Source of the DNA: Doryteuthis pealeii
Lineage: Eukaryota > Mollusca > Cephalopoda > Myopsida > Loliginidae
Direction of reading: 5' to 3'
Assembly: GCA_023376005.1 (NCBI GenBank)
Contig: CM042145.1
Coordinates: forward strand, 98,750,702-98,814,701
Length of the DNA stretch: 64,000 nt
Shown here: positions 22,338-32,564 of the stretch, in pieces
Position numbering within the stretch: position 1 is the first letter of the stretch
Layout of the letters: every line of letters begins with the position of its first letter
Position numbers and translations under genes: made by a program
The notes under the pieces: model-generated
The model's input: only the letters and a program-made list of their open reading frames with translations
Databases searched by the model: none
Told to the model about the DNA's origin: nothing

Positions 22338-22850
22338 TTTCATCATCATCATCATCATCATCATCATGTCGCGCTGTGAGTACGGATATCCATGACAATC
22401 TCTCTCCGTCCGTCCCTATCACTCATAATTCTCGAGAAGTCCTCTATGCAGCATCCTGTATCCGCACAGAGCTGATCAATGTACGTCTTTGCTGGTCGGT
22501 CCACACTGACGTGTCCATGTGCTGGCTTCCACAGGAGGACGTCGCTTATGAGTTCGTCCTTGCTTCTCCAGCAGTGTCCCGTGTGTCTTGTCCGTCTTAC
22601 TCGGATGGTTTGGGTGATATGTGGCAGGTGACCGTATAGCTGTTTTCTCGTGGGGTGTTGTTTCCACGTCTTGTTCAGGATCACCCGCAGCATTCTTGTG
22701 CATCTTCCATCTAGTTTATTCTGTAGTCGCTTAGTTAGGGTCCAGGTGGTGTAGCCATACAGCAGCACTGATACGACAACGGCCTGGAAGAACTGTCTCT
22801 TTAACTTTTCTGTGAGATTGGATTTCCATATGACCGATAATTTATTTTTA
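22338..22850 (-). pseudogene. 3' end of an RTE-like LINE (reverse transcriptase C-terminus)
   Basis: A 134-codon minus-strand frame (22364-22768) begins inside the polyprotein and reads LLYGYTTWTLTKRL, RMLRVILNKTWKQHP, GHCWRSKDELISDVLLW and then IDQLCADTGC. This matches the thumb/C-terminal region of 'endonuclease-reverse transcriptase' LINE proteins of RTE-like type. Homology seems to continue upstream in other frames to about 22850. The stop codon TGA is the first unit of a (TGA)n run (complement of the (CAT)n at 22340-22367), with no separate 3' UTR. It is 5'-truncated and lacks the endonuclease and catalytic RT motifs. A sister copy lies at 44.9 kb. Confidence 0.75.
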
Positions 22851-22869
22851 AAAAAACTATAAGATTTAA

Positions 22870-23192
22870 CAGGAGATTATTATTGACAAAAAGGTTAGTA
22901 GAAGGGGTAGAACAGTAATGAGTGAGATAGACAGAGACGGAAAGTATACGTGAGAGAGAGAAAGTAAGAGAAAGAATAAGAGAGAGGAGGGGGGTAAGTA
23001 GACAAGGGAAAGAATGGTAAAGAGCGAGAGATATAGAGAAATAGAGAGAGAAAGTATGTATAAGACAGAGTAAGAAAAAGGGTGAAAGGGGGAGAGTGGT
23101 AGAGAGGGAAAGAGATAGTGAGGCAAAGTAGGCGTGAGAGATTGCCATAAAGAGAGCAGTAGAGAGAGACAGAGATAGAGACAATATAATTT

Positions 23193-23260
<68 letters not shown>

Positions 23261-23367
23261 GTGAGAGAGAAAGAGAGTGTGTGTATGTGTCTTACATAGA
23301 AAGAGACAGTGAAAGTAAGTCTGTGTAAGAGAGACAGATACAGATACAGAGACAGAGACAGAGAGAC

Positions 23368-23406
<39 letters not shown>

Positions 23407-23513
23407 AGTAGAGAGCGAGAGAGATAGAGTGGGCGGGTGATATAGTAGCGGAAAGACTGGTAGAAAGCGAGATAGATAGATAGAGAAATAGATAGATAGA
23501 GAGAGAGAGAGAT

Positions 23514-23548
<35 letters not shown>

Positions 23549-23755
23549 GCATGTGAGATAGCGAATGGGAAGGAAATATATGGAGACAGAAATTCGCCGA
23601 GAAACCTATGAAAAAAAAAAGAGGAAGGGAGAGAGAAAAAATAGAAATTAACGGGAGGAAAACATGGGAGTAAAAAGTGAGAAATACAAGAGAGGGCGGT
23701 GAAGAAAGAGGAGAGTGATGAGTGAGGAGGAAGAGGGGGGAAGGAGAGAACCAAT
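22870..23755 (+). repeat. Polypurine domain with embedded (CT)n
   Basis: Nearly 900 bases are GA-rich on the plus strand (many 'gagagagagaaag' runs), with (GAAA)n near 23375-23406. A (CT)n tract at 23195-23258 switches the purine strand in the middle. ORFs here are serine/leucine low-complexity and not genes. Confidence 0.9.
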
Positions 23756-24125
23756 CAAAATTGCCGTTACATGCAAATGTTTACCATTGTCTGAGAAATC
23801 AAATATGTTTATCCACGCAGACCATTTTCCAGAGAACAAATCACTTGTTGACATTGTATAAAAAAAAAGGGGGAAAACAACAAAAAAGAATTTGTATGTG
23901 AAGATCTCGCACGGGTACACAAGAGTCCGTGTCAATTGTATCTTCTTCACACATTCTTAAACATCCATGCATAGACGTGCCAATTTGAATTTACAATAGT
24001 TTGAGTCACTATGTATTTTAACGGAAAACGGACGGGTTTGTTTTCGGGTATGAAAAATGTGCAGGTTTGTTTTCGGGTATGAAAAAATGTGCGTGTTTGT
24101 TTTCGGGGGTATATATATATATATA

Positions 24126-24777
24126 TCTTATTATAATGGAGATTGTGTGTTTTTCTGTCTGTAACCGAAACTATATTCCTACTCAAGTCACAATTCTCTT
24201 AGTTATTGACATCACATTCTCCATGATTTTATTTTTATCTAAACCTCAATTATTAATAAAATTGTCTTACATTATTAACACTGTTAACTTTGTCTACATA
24301 CTGACAACATGCAATTATATTTATATATACAGAAAATAGCGGTTTACAGTGTAAACGGGAAGGCTAATTTGCATATTAATATTAAAAAATCGAATTTAAT
24401 AAATATGTGCTTAGTATTATTGATTTCTAACTGTTTGGTTTTATTTTAATGAATATAAGCAAAAATCTCTTCAATAAATCTTAAATGAAATCCATTAACA
24501 AGATAAAATAACTGTCATTTTATTCTTTACTTCCTCTTTTAACTAAATACTTAAATTAGAAAAAATAACAATGAAAGACGAGAATGATGGAAGAGTAAAT
24601 TTCAATTGTTCTATTTTATCGATTATACTCTGTTTCAAATCTTTTATTATACTCCCTCTGTTTCAAATCTTTTTATCTGTATTCTTATTTCGTTTCATTA
24701 GCCTTTCTAATTTAATACAATATTTTATTACATTAAAACTTAAATACTTGCACCCGGAGGGTGCATATATTTTCTAG
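24126..24777 (+). mobile_element. Hel-D Helitron, complete non-autonomous copy
   Basis: The 5' end is TCTTATTATAATGGAGATT after an A. The 3' end has a 7-bp hairpin TGCACCC/GGGTGCA (24749-24755 with 24759-24765, loop GGA), eight bases, then CTAG (24774-24777) and a T. It is 652 bases with no helicase/Rep coding. It serves as the reference copy of the family and lies inside (TA)n sequence on both sides. Confidence 0.8.
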
Positions 24778-24814
24778 TATATATATATATATATATATAT
24801 GAGAGTACGTAAAT

Positions 24815-24984
24815 AAACACTGTGTTTATTTGATATGGCTTTTAGCCGACAATTTTTGGAGGATATGTGCTTAATTGAGGTCGTACCTAATTTTTGAAAA
24901 TTAATTAGTTAATAATTAATGAATTTAGGCGGGCATATATGTTCAAATGTAAGGCTAAACAAATCGAGAAAATGTCAATCCCTG
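24815..24984 (-). mobile_element. Body of putative ribozyme-bearing retroposon
   Basis: It is homologous to 15594-15762. On the minus strand it lies just downstream of the hammerhead at 24980-25021 and runs to the (TA)n at 24780. It holds no ORF and is AT-rich with 'gtacgacctcaattaagcac' in minus-strand reading. Confidence 0.45.
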
Positions 24985-25021
24985 AATGTAAATTTCGACC
25001 TATTAGGTCTCATCAGCAAGG
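24980..25021 (-). ncRNA. Hammerhead ribozyme, type I-like, core intact
   Basis: Minus strand, 5' to 3': helix I CCUUG (25017-25021); core CUGAUGA (25010-25016); helix II GACC-UAAUA-GGUC (24997-25009); GAAA (24993-24996); minimal helix III A-U/A-U with loop UUAC; U at the cleavage position (24985); helix I return CAGGG (24980-24984), giving four Watson-Crick pairs and one G-U. All conserved core bases of the hammerhead family are present. Short helix III is typical of hammerheads in Penelope-like elements and retrozymes, which often work as dimers. A B box-like 'ggtttcgagtc' lies 35-45 bases upstream. Confidence 0.7.
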
Positions 25022-25076
25022 TTATAGACATGGGAGACTGCTCCGTGTGTGACTCGAAACCTCGACTGCCAAACTG

Positions 25077-25080
<4 letters not shown>

Positions 25081-25143
<63 letters not shown>

Positions 25144-25257
25144 AAAAAGTAGAAGTAAATCCGAAAATATGTAATTTTATAAAAAAATGAAAAAACACGT
25201 GTATTTTTCATTTTTTATAACATTAAACATTATATATATATATATATATATATACAT

Positions 25258-25314
<57 letters not shown>

Positions 25315-25357
25315 ATGAACAAAAAGTGATAAGATAAACAAGAATATTCCATTTATG

Positions 25358-25400
<43 letters not shown>
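25081..25400. repeat. Cluster of (TA)n and (CA)n microsatellites
   Basis: TA tracts at about 25081-25141, 25230-25253, 25273-25312 and 25360-25398, with (CA)n at 25256-25273. The short spacers are AT-rich. Confidence 0.9.
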
Positions 25401-25559
25401 CCTTTGTTATTATTGGACAAATGAGAATAAAGTGCTCATTATTTCTGTAAGAGCTGTATTTATTTATTATAGTCTACAATAATAATAAAAATGCTGCTCA
25501 GAAACCAATGGTAGTAATTGCACTTTAAATGTATTGTATACTATTATATATATATATAT

Positions 25560-25612
25560 AGAGAGAGACAGACAGACAGACAGAGAGACAGACAGACAGA
25601 CAGACAGACAGG
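25560..25612. repeat. (GACA)n microsatellite
   Basis: 'gagagacagacagacagaca' repeated, following a short (TA)n. Confidence 0.9.
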
Positions 25613-26044
25613 GTGCAGACGGTGTTTGAGGACAGATTTCAAGTTTAGAAAAAAAAACTACAATATAACAACAGCAAACAACTGAATTTGAACAAAAATA
25701 AGACACATAAAAATTGATTAAGAATTGAGCAATTTAATTCAATGAATCCATCACTAGATGCTTCTATACGAAGTGGAAATCGGTTGGAAGCACTGATTAA
25801 CTGATTCTTGTTCTTGTCGGACATTACTGGAACTTTGGCAGTCTTTAAAGAATTTTGATGTTATGGGGATCTTCATTGGCTTATTTCTCAACATGAGTTC
25901 TCTATAAGGGTGATTTAAATTAACGCTCACTACTAAGCATATAAGCAATGATCATTTGACTGGAAACTTGATCTCTCTGTGACCGTAAAATATATAAACA
26001 CAGCTATGTATTTAATAGTTTAAAAACACCAGCCTCGCTATAGC

Positions 26045-26125
26045 AGCTTTCAGTAGCCAAGGGGATAAGATATCAGGCTGACAAACAGTCCGTCGGAGTT
26101 CGACCCTAGTCAAGGATAGTTGTTA
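26045..26125 (+). mobile_element. tRNA-like head (A and B boxes)
   Basis: 'tagccaagggg' (26054-26064) fits the pol III A box and 'gagttcgaccc' (26096-26106) the B box. The spacing is tRNA-like with room for a variable arm. The sequence ends 32 bases before the hammerhead core at 26138. It is probably the promoter of a SINE-like retroposon whose body includes the ribozyme. Confidence 0.55.
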
Positions 26126-26132
26126 TGTCTAG

Positions 26133-26174
26133 CCACATTGAAGAGGCGTGTAACGCCGAAACATGTGTCTGTGG
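26133..26174 (+). ncRNA. Hammerhead ribozyme, one core substitution
   Basis: Helix I CCACA (26133-26137) with UGUGG (26170-26174), five perfect pairs. Core UUGAAGA (26138-26144), where the family has CUGANGA (C3 changed to U). Helix II GGCG-UGUAA-CGCC (26145-26157). GAAA (26158-26161). Helix III A-C with G-U around loop AUGU. C at the cleavage position (26169), forming a GUC site. The C3-to-U change is expected to cripple catalysis, since C3 pairs with G8 in the active fold. Otherwise every element is present. A (TA)n tract starts six bases after helix I. Confidence 0.65.
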
Positions 26175-26277
26175 ATGACTTATATATATATATATATATA
26201 TATAGCATTGTTGAGAAAGAAGTAAATGAAGATCCCCATAACAGCAAAGACTCTTTAAAGAGTACCAAAGTTCAAGT

Positions 26278-26280
<3 letters not shown>

Positions 26281-26364
<84 letters not shown>
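26281..26364. repeat. (TA)n(TG)n compound microsatellite
   Basis: A TA tract passes directly into a TG tract. Confidence 0.9.
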
Positions 26365-26370
<6 letters not shown>

Positions 26371-26542
26371 CAAATGAAAGATACTGACTGAAAAGAAATG
26401 ACTAAATTCATAAAGTCAACACAAAAATTAAAAGAAAGAAGAGGTTATAAAAAAAGCAGTCCAAAGCCGCCCAAGAAGGTGCAGAGAAGCGGTAGAGAGA
26501 AAAGCGTTTTCTACATTATTATTATTATTATTATTATTATTA

Positions 26543-27365
26543 CTAGCAAGTATATGCACCCTCCTGGTGCAAGTATTTAAGTTTTAATGTAATGATAATA
26601 ATAATGTAATAAAATATTATACTAAATTAGAATAGCTAATGAAACTAAATAAGAATGCAGATAAAAAGATTTGAAACAGAGCGGGTAAAACCGAAAAATA
26701 GAACAACTGAAATTTACACTTTCATCACTCACGTCTTTCATTGCTAAATTTTCCTAATTTAATTTAACTATTTAGTTAAAATGGGAAGTAAATTATAAGA
26801 TTACAGTTATTAATTCTTGTTACTCGATTTCTTTTAAGATTTATCCCCGAGATTTTTTATCATATTCATTAAGATAAAACCGAACAATTAGAAATCAATA
26901 ATACCAAGCACATATTTATTAAAATCAAATTTCTAATATCAATATGCAAATTAGCCTTCCCATTCACATTGTAAACCGCTATTTTGTTGTATATATAAAT
27001 ACAATTGCTTGTTCTTTGGGTGTACATATTGTCAACGCCGGAGTCCAGCGGCTTCGGCCCTGGATCTGTACATGTTAATAGCGTTGATCACAGGAGGCTA
27101 TCCCCCCAGGCAACATCTGCCCACTTAATTTAAAGGGGCGGGGCTGGGTTTATTGCCCAGCGCCTGAGGCGTCCCCCTTGAGGGGGAATGCCGACGGGAT
27201 CGACGCAATTTTTCACCTGCCACCCATGAGCCTCTGTTTGTGGGTGGTCCCACGTTAATAGGGCATTGTGCCTAACCCGTACAAGTAGGGTACGCGGTAA
27301 ATACAATGTAGATATGGTCAACAGTATTAATTATGTAAAACAATTTTATTAATAAATGTATGACA
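26543..27365 (-). mobile_element. Hel-D Helitron, reverse, with nested RPT-E
   Basis: The minus-strand 3' end CTAG is at 26543-26546 with the hairpin TGCACC/GGGTGCA just inside. The body runs to about 27010 and resumes at about 27300 ('caacagtattaattatg'). RPT-E fills the gap. The 5' end is lost. Confidence 0.7.
27020..27300 (+). mobile_element. RPT-E insertion in the Helitron
   Basis: GC-rich block containing 'ggctatccccccaggcaac', 'attgcccagcgcctgaggcg' and 'ccacccatgagcctctg'. It matches 56.3-56.65 kb. Its class is unknown. Confidence 0.7.
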
Positions 27366-27427
27366 TTTTTTGAATGTTTTATTTGTCTTACCTGGATGTT
27401 TTTATAGGTAAACTCTAAGGTTCACGA

Positions 27428-27712
27428 TATATATTTACCAACACCTCTGCAGGAACAGTATATGACACATGGTCAATTTCTTAAGCGAAACTTAACAGCT
27501 TTGAATTCAGAGTATTCCTTCTCTTAGACCGGTTGCCTAACCAAGGTTAAAGGGCACAGCCTGTCCTATTTGCCCATAGCTGGAGAGAGTTGCATTTATA
27601 CATTTCCCAAAAATATCAGCATTACGGGAAATGTAAACAGTACCATCCAAGACTTGAACTCGGCTAACCGAGCCCATTTTCTACGACGATAACCATTACA
27701 CAACGTGCCTCA
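27428..27712 (-). mobile_element. SINE-B, full-length
   Basis: Reverse-complement tail ('gacacatggtcaatttct'), body ('ccaaggttaaagggcacagc') and tRNA head ('caagacttgaactcggc', 'aaccattacacaacgtgcc') are all present. Confidence 0.85.
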
Positions 27713-27841
27713 CTCTGAAAGGAACTGTAAACGACAAACTGCCGGATAGAAGAAATGATTGACTAATCTAACCTTAATTCTCTCTGAATTGTTTGATCTC
27801 TAATGCATAGCGGTGAAATACATATTCAAAACTTCATAACA

Positions 27842-27909
<68 letters not shown>
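27842..27909. repeat. (CA)n(TA)n microsatellite
   Basis: A CA tract followed by a TA tract. Confidence 0.9.
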
Positions 27910-27911
<2 letters not shown>

Positions 27912-28189
27912 ATTCCGCTCCTTACTGGCAGCAGAAAACGACCGAGATGTTAACGAATCGAGATGATGAAAAGTCAGTCGGGTTTCGCCGAAACTCTTTG
28001 TTTCCTGCCTGTCAAACTTATCCTCAAACGAATAAATAAATGAAATTTAAAATTTTATGAATTCCTGGTATCTAGACATTTTTAAATCTATTGAAAGATC
28101 TAATAATCATTAAAAGACTTTATCCTCAATTTTTTTTTTTTTGAAATTTAGAATAAAATTATTAAATTTATTACTATTTTAATCACTAT

Positions 28190-28566
28190 TATTATTAATT
28201 TCGCCCCTTTTGAGTTTTTCACGTCAGCGTTAGCTGATGGTATTTCACTGGAGTCTGAGTGACAACAAGTCTCCTCAGGTATCCAGGACTTTTCTAAGTA
28301 TTCTAGCCGATTGCAGCAATGCAGTAGTCTGGATGATCTCAATTCTTCCTCTAATTTCCAGGTCCTCCAGTCTTTTTTCCAAGTTTTTGGGGAATGTTCC
28401 AAGTGCACCAACTACAATTGGTATCAATTTCACCCTCCTATTCCACAACTTTTTCAATTCTCTGGCAAGGTCCAGGTATTTGTCCATCTTTTTAGTTTTC
28501 TTTTCAACTTCACCCTGTGATCTGTGGAACCGCAAAGTTTGTACATTTTCTTTTTTCTTTCTTTCT

Positions 28567-28597
<31 letters not shown>

Positions 28598-28650
28598 GTT
28601 ATCAACACTAGGTCTTGTCCAGAGAATTTTATGCATTTCATTTCAAAAAC
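28190..28650 (-). pseudogene. 3' end of a second LINE type (RT-associated C-terminus)
   Basis: A minus-strand frame (28275-28535) reads DLARELKKLWNRRVKLIPIV, then GALGTFPKNLEKRLE and SARILRKVLDT. The same block appears at 63.78-64.00 kb with two in-frame stops. I recognise the 'LIPIVVGALG' and 'ARILRKVL' signature from C-termini of non-LTR retrotransposon polyproteins in marine invertebrates, but cannot name the clade. A poly-A-like run (complement of the T-rich 28560-28600) interrupts the upstream part. The 3' end falls in an (ATT)n-like tract, as in the copy at 33.9 kb. Confidence 0.6.
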
Positions 28651-30290
28651 AGATTGTATATTTGATGGCATATCAAAAATTTTGTTTTTGCGTAATTCTC
28701 AGTGATCACCTTCCTAGCCCTGTGTGCCTAGCTTTGTTATTTCCGTTGGTGCTGCATTTGCTTTAATACATGGTTAATGTCGCATCTCTGTCACCACACA
28801 CAATAATAACACAATTTACTGTTTTGTCGTGTCTTAATTTTAAACTTATGACATTATTTGAGATATTTATATCATTTAGTTTCTCTCTTTAATTTCGTTC
28901 TCGATCTATTTAAATCAAAAGATTATCTCAATTCAGTGATTATATTTTTATCGCAATGCCAACTATCTGTCTTAAATGGGGTCATACCTAATTGTTTTTC
29001 TTCGTTTTGTTTCTTGTTAATTGGGGTGATTTTTTTTTACTTATTTTTTTAATTTTCTCCTTTAATCTCTATAATTCAATTTTTAAGATCTAGGGAACCT
29101 CCTTCCCATCGATTTGGTGTCTTACTTGATACCAGATTTTTTGTTTGTTAGCTAACATTTCTTATACTGTGATTTAATTGTTTGACACACTGAACATTTT
29201 TATATCCTTTTAAATTGTTATTTATATTAATTAATGAATAATAATCAAATAATCAAGAATAATATTCATTATTTCCATTATTATTCGTTTTCACATAGCC
29301 AGGTAATTTTAAGAGTACTATTCCTGGAATCAGTGATTAATATATACCGTCTCACTCCACATGTTGCCAGGTTACTCTTCTGGTATTGCTTGTGCGATTC
29401 CGACCCTATGTTTTCTTATATTATAAGTAGTAGTAGTGTCTTCGCAGTAGTAGTACCTCAACAAACTGGGAGTATATCCCATGAGCAAAGCCCACATCAC
29501 CCCCCTCTTTATCACATGAGTGTGGAAGGAGTATTTATTTTTTTTCTAATAGATCGTCTTTTATATCAACTCACTTCTTTTGCACTAACTCATTACGACT
29601 GGTTGCGAGGACCTTGTATCACTAGGAATTGTGGTTTCTAACCGAACGCTCTACCCTTCCTATGAGAGTTCATAAGTAGTAGTATAGATTATAAGAAAGT
29701 AGATAGATACAATACCTAGATATATATATAATATATTAATATAAAAGGATATGAAAATCGTATGCTTCTTAACACATACATTCACAGATTTACAAACACA
29801 CGATTTGGTGCATAACACAAGGTATGTTTTATTCTTATTTTTCAAAGCTTAAAGAAATATGAGTATGAGTTAATTACAGAATTTCCTTAATGTTAACACT
29901 TGAGCGAAATTTGTTAATATCCTTTTTGTTGTTTTACTCTTTTTTAACCTTAATTCTCTTCTTCATTTATTATAAGTCATAACCAGTGTGAGACGCAAAA
30001 TTTCATGGGTTTTTTTACTTGTGACTAAAATTCTTAATTGTTTTTCTCTATTTTCTTACTTTCTTAATGTTGCCAAATATCTCATTTAATTCAATTTTAG
30101 TCTTTTCTTGCCAATTATTCATTTTATTTATTCTTTAGTAAAGTCCAATGTTCTTCACAAAAATAAAGAAAGGATCAGACATCTCTGTCCGGATTAACTG
30201 GAACATTCTGCCAGCCAGGATTTACAATTTAAAACAACGGTAACAGTATGCGTGGCATCCATTGTCTAACGAATTTATGTAAAAAACGTG
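28650..30290. other. AT-rich sequence without recognised features
   Basis: I see no element ends, repeats of the named families or credible coding frame, apart from a weak SINE-C-like scrap at about 29600-29655 ('ctaaccgaacgctctaccc'). Confidence 0.5.
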
Positions 30291-30376
30291 GATATATATA
30301 TATATATTAATATATATGATATGTATAAAATTTTATAAAATTTGAAAAAACAAGGTGTAAAATAATTTTTTTTTTT

Positions 30377-30416
30377 ATCGACGCTTAAACGTTTTTTTCT
30401 TAACTTTCATCAGGAT
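30377..30416 (-). ncRNA. Hammerhead-like motif, helix II lost
   Basis: Minus strand: helix I AUC (30414-30416) with GAU (30377-30379); intact core CUGAUGA (30407-30413); no helix II; an A-rich GAAA region; helix III ACG/CGU around loop UUUAAG; C at the cleavage position (30380). The downstream sequence runs through 'ttgttttttcaaatttta' to (TA)n, as at 37.1 kb. It is probably decayed. Confidence 0.3.
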
Positions 30417-30829
30417 GTATTATTTAGAAATTGAGGATGTTTTATAGATACAGGGATTCTCTTATAAAATTTTTTGTTGTGTAACTTATTGGGTTATTTT
30501 TTTAAGACAGGAAGACACAGGTGTCATTGGTGAGTTTTTAGAAAATCAACAAAGATTATTTCGGATTTTTGAGAACAAGGGAACAAAGTGGAATGATAAG
30601 TAAATAATTAAATAAAGCCTGGATTTTGTATTTATTTAAAACTATTTTAACTAGAAATGGTGATATGTTAAAAAAATCCATGTCGATTATTAAGGGAGGG
30701 CAAAAAGCGAAATTGCACAGCCTTCAAAAATCGAAACGTTTAAACGTCAATAAATAAATTCATCTTGTTTTTGGAACACTTGTTTTTTCAAATTTCTTAA
30801 TATTTTCGGATTTATTTCCATATTTACTC

Positions 30830-30833
<4 letters not shown>

Positions 30834-30903
<70 letters not shown>

Positions 30904-30951
30904 TGTGTGTGTGTGTGTGTGTGTGAGTGTGTGGTGTGTGTGTGTGTGTGA
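30834..30951. repeat. (TA)n(TG)n compound microsatellite
   Basis: A TA tract of about 48 bases, then an interrupted TG tract. Confidence 0.9.
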
Positions 30952-31649
30952 GAACTCCATGGGTATACCTTTTCGAGTTCAGTCCGAATACCTATTCTCC
31001 CAAGTTTATTTATTTCGAATCAATAAAAATTATCTCAGAAAAAGTAATTTGTCCTTGACATTGGTTGGACTCAACCTCTTAACTGTAACCCAATTGAATA
31101 ATTATTTTAACACATTATCTTTAATATGTCCGTCTTATTTTCAAACCTTAAAATGTTGGTTCAGTATTCATAAGAATGTTGCACAAAGAAAATAATAACG
31201 CGCTTAGTTATTTTGGCCCCACGAAAATCGCCCCCAAAAAAATAAAACAAGTGAAATCATGTAACGTTATGGCTCTCATGTTGAAATGGAGTGATGACGT
31301 GTCGATAGTAAAAATAATAGTTGTATAATTATCTCATTTTCTGCGCTACGTGGAGAGGTTCGAATCTGGTTGCTTGGCCGATGCTGAAAATTTATTGATG
31401 TTTGGAGTCTGGAATCTAACCTGGGGTGCTAGGGGACCTCTTGCCTTATGCCATTTATAGTTTTTAGTAATAACACAAGGCCACTGCTGAGTCAGAACCA
31501 CGTCTCACTCTGTCAACGAATCTTTCCAAACTCACCGAACATTTTTACCTCTCACTCTTCCTCTCTCCCTCTTCGCCACGTGACACTTCTCGACCAGTAG
31601 AAAAAATGCCACTGGTTGATCCTTAAAAATGTTCCTTGCTAACCTACTA

Positions 31650-31652
<3 letters not shown>

Positions 31653-31731
<79 letters not shown>
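31653..31731. repeat. (CT)n microsatellite
   Basis: An uninterrupted CT tract of about 79 bases. Confidence 0.95.
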
Positions 31732-31735
<4 letters not shown>

Positions 31736-31889
31736 GTTACAATCCTACTAATAGCATGACTGAAATAAGATTTTTAAAATCTCACATGTGTATTACTTCT
31801 TGTTTTCAAAGAATATATCTTTGTTTCACCTTAACGGCTAAATTCTGACTCTAAATATTGTTCTGTTTAATTTGATATTATATGAGGGT

Positions 31890-32215
31890 GGTTGGATTTA
31901 CGGCATGTCAACCCTTTTGGGGTTATTTTATACCGAAGACATTTTGTTCTATTCATTATTGATGGGTATTCTTTTAAACTAACTCTTTTTTTCTTACTCT
32001 CTATTTTTAAGTTTAATTTTGAAACATATTTTTTAAACTCGCTTTTTTCTATTTAACCCATAGATATGACCCCTAACAGGTACTACCACTCCGGGTCAGA
32101 GTGAACCTGGGAGTAATGGCGATGAAAGGGTATTCCAAACTCCCCAGAGCTCCAAAATTGAAACTCCATCATTAGATGCAGTTTAACGTCATACCCCGGA
32201 CGCACTTTATTCAGG
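31890..32215 (-). mobile_element. RPT-A copy, reverse
   Basis: 'ttacggcatgtcaaccctt', 'caggtactaccactccgggt' and 'ccccagagctcc' occur in reverse family order. Confidence 0.75.
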
Positions 32216-32564
32216 AAATTTAATAATATAACATTAGGCCCAAAATATTATATGCGTGCTTGTGTATGTTGACGGCCTCTGATCTATTCCACTGATGAAT
32301 ACATTGATGTGGTAACATCAAAGATTTTAGAGATGACTGAGACTGGCGTTTAACCTCGATCATAAACGTCGTAATTATCGACTGCAAACTAAATTTTAAA
32401 GTTATATCAACGTATAGACATATTCACAATTTGTTAAAAGAAAAAAAGCTCTTAGATTCATACATTCAATTCATATGCGTTTTAATTTCTACCAAGATTT
32501 TTTTTTAAATTTTATACTTGGTTATGTGATATAAAGTATACCATACAGTAGTATGATTTCAAGA

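Noticed and set aside
22320..22370. CRISPR-like or protein-coding histidine run at (CAT)n
   Set aside because: It is the simple-repeat tail of the minus-strand LINE.
23257..23754. 165-codon serine/leucine-rich minus-strand ORF
   Set aside because: It comes from polypurine sequence and (GAAA)n/(GA)n tracts, with no motifs.
27945..28000. Possible ribozyme ('gatgatgaaaagtc' with 'gccgaaac')
   Set aside because: The core base C3 and a continuous helix II are missing, and helix I does not pair.
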